Source: DASSUC01 sp035650075 (GTDB taxonomy: Bacteria > Actinomycetota > Actinomycetes > Mycobacteriales > Micromonosporaceae). From it: a DNA stretch of 6,260 nucleotides. The notes below the pieces were generated by a model. That model had not been told where the DNA came from. It was given only the letters and a program-made list of their open reading frames with translations, and ran no database searches. The stretch is taken from positions 1 through 6,260 of the forward strand of contig DASRII010000557.1 of assembly GCA_035650075.1 (NCBI GenBank), in the 5' to 3' direction. The translations under genes and the position numbers were made by a program. Below, piece after piece: positions 5,865-6,260 of the stretch (the first letter of the stretch is position 1; every line of letters starts with the position of its first letter).

Positions 5865-6260
5865 GACGCCCGCACCCGTGGGTCGAGCAGCGGGTAGAGG
5901 AGGTCCGCCACGAGGTTCATCAGGATCACTCCGGCGGAGAAGGTGAGGAACAGCCCCTGCAGCAGCGGGACGTCCGGGCCGCGCAGCGCGTCGTAGGTGA
6001 GCCGGCCGAGGCCCGGCCAGTTGAAGACCGTCTCGACCCCGATCGCCCCGGACACCACGAAGCCCAGGGTGAGGAAGAACAGGGTGATCGACGGCAGCAG
6101 CGCGTTCGGCAACGCGTGCCGCCGCATCACGAGGTCGTCCCGAAGTCCCTTGGCGCGGGCTGTTGTCAGGTAGTCCGCGTACCGTTCGTCCAACATGGAC
6201 GATCGCATGATGAGCGAGTACTCGGCGATGTAGACGACCGCGAGCACGGTGACCGGCGCG
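5861..6260 (-). CDS. Peptide ABC importer permease, DppB/OppB-type (5' partial at window edge)
   Basis: The frame runs through the right edge of the window, so the N-terminal part (probably about 180-200 residues of a usual 310-340) is missing. The visible 133 residues are the C-terminal half of a B-type permease. They comprise the end of a membrane segment (VVYIAEYSLIMRSSML), the EAA loop (YADYLTTARAKGLRDDLVMRRHALPNALLP), membrane stretches (FFLTLGFVVSGAIGVETVF and LFLTFSAGVILMNLVADLLYPLL), the family block FNWPGLGRLTYDAL and the terminal DPRVR. A GTG codon at 6245-6247 is internal, not the start. It pairs with permease C, which follows with a GTGA overlap. The substrate-binding protein gene, absent here, may lie upstream of this gene. 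Confidence 0.93.
   Translation of the reverse strand, partial: APVTVLAVVYIAEYSLIMRSSMLDERYADYLTTARAKGLRDDLVMRRHALPNALLPSITLFFLTLGFVVSGAIGVETVFNWPGLGRLTYDALRGPDVPLLQGLFLTFSAGVILMNLVADLLYPLLDPRVRAS

Noticed and set aside
1..6260. CRISPR array, tRNA/rRNA genes, transposase or phage genes
   Set aside because: No direct-repeat array, tRNA-like fold or mobile-element protein could be recognised on either strand.

Overview
The window is very GC-rich, with dense genes whose third codon positions are strongly G/C, several GTG starts and stop/start overlaps of a few bases. The protein families and this style fit a high-GC actinomycete, such as a Pseudonocardiales- or Micromonosporaceae-type genome. 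I cannot name genus or species from the sequence. No rRNA, tRNA, CRISPR array, insertion sequence or integrase is visible. No gap between genes exceeds about 120 bases, and composition is even apart from one AT-richer inverted repeat.

Layout. (1) 1-380, + strand: C-terminal part of a TetR/BetI-type repressor; its DNA-binding domain lies off the left edge. (2) 381-497: a convergent gap holding a large hairpin with 28-bp arms, probably a two-way terminator or a palindromic repeat element. (3) 498-1965, - strand: a two-gene unit, first a zinc-dependent histone-deacetylase-family amidohydrolase of the acetylpolyamine amidohydrolase type, then a small helix-turn-helix protein. Only 4 bp separate them, and a 22-bp palindrome covers the junction. 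(4) 1972-3075, + strand: a P1-family (DmpA/S58) self-processing aminopeptidase, whose start is only 6 bp from the divergent deacetylase start. (5) 3026-6260, - strand: a Dpp/Opp-type peptide ABC importer in the order permease B (cut by the right edge), permease C, ATPase D, ATPase F, each junction being a 4-nt stop/start overlap. The last ATPase overlaps the peptidase tail-to-tail by 50 bp. No substrate-binding protein is seen; it may lie upstream of permease B outside the window.

How they may work together (inference). The importer would bring in a small peptide-like or N-acylated amine compound. The P1 peptidase would remove an N-terminal residue (members act on D-amino-acid amides, beta-peptides or L-peptides), and the deacetylase-fold enzyme would remove an acyl group from an amine. 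The TetR protein and the small HTH protein are candidate regulators. The arrangement recalls the known Bacillus subtilis dpp operon, where a D-aminopeptidase is encoded with a dipeptide importer, but the enzymes differ and the substrate is unknown.

The most noteworthy non-coding signals are the long hairpin at 412-485, the palindrome at 888-909 that would hide the ribosome-binding site of the small HTH gene, and the very tight divergent start pair at 1963-1974.
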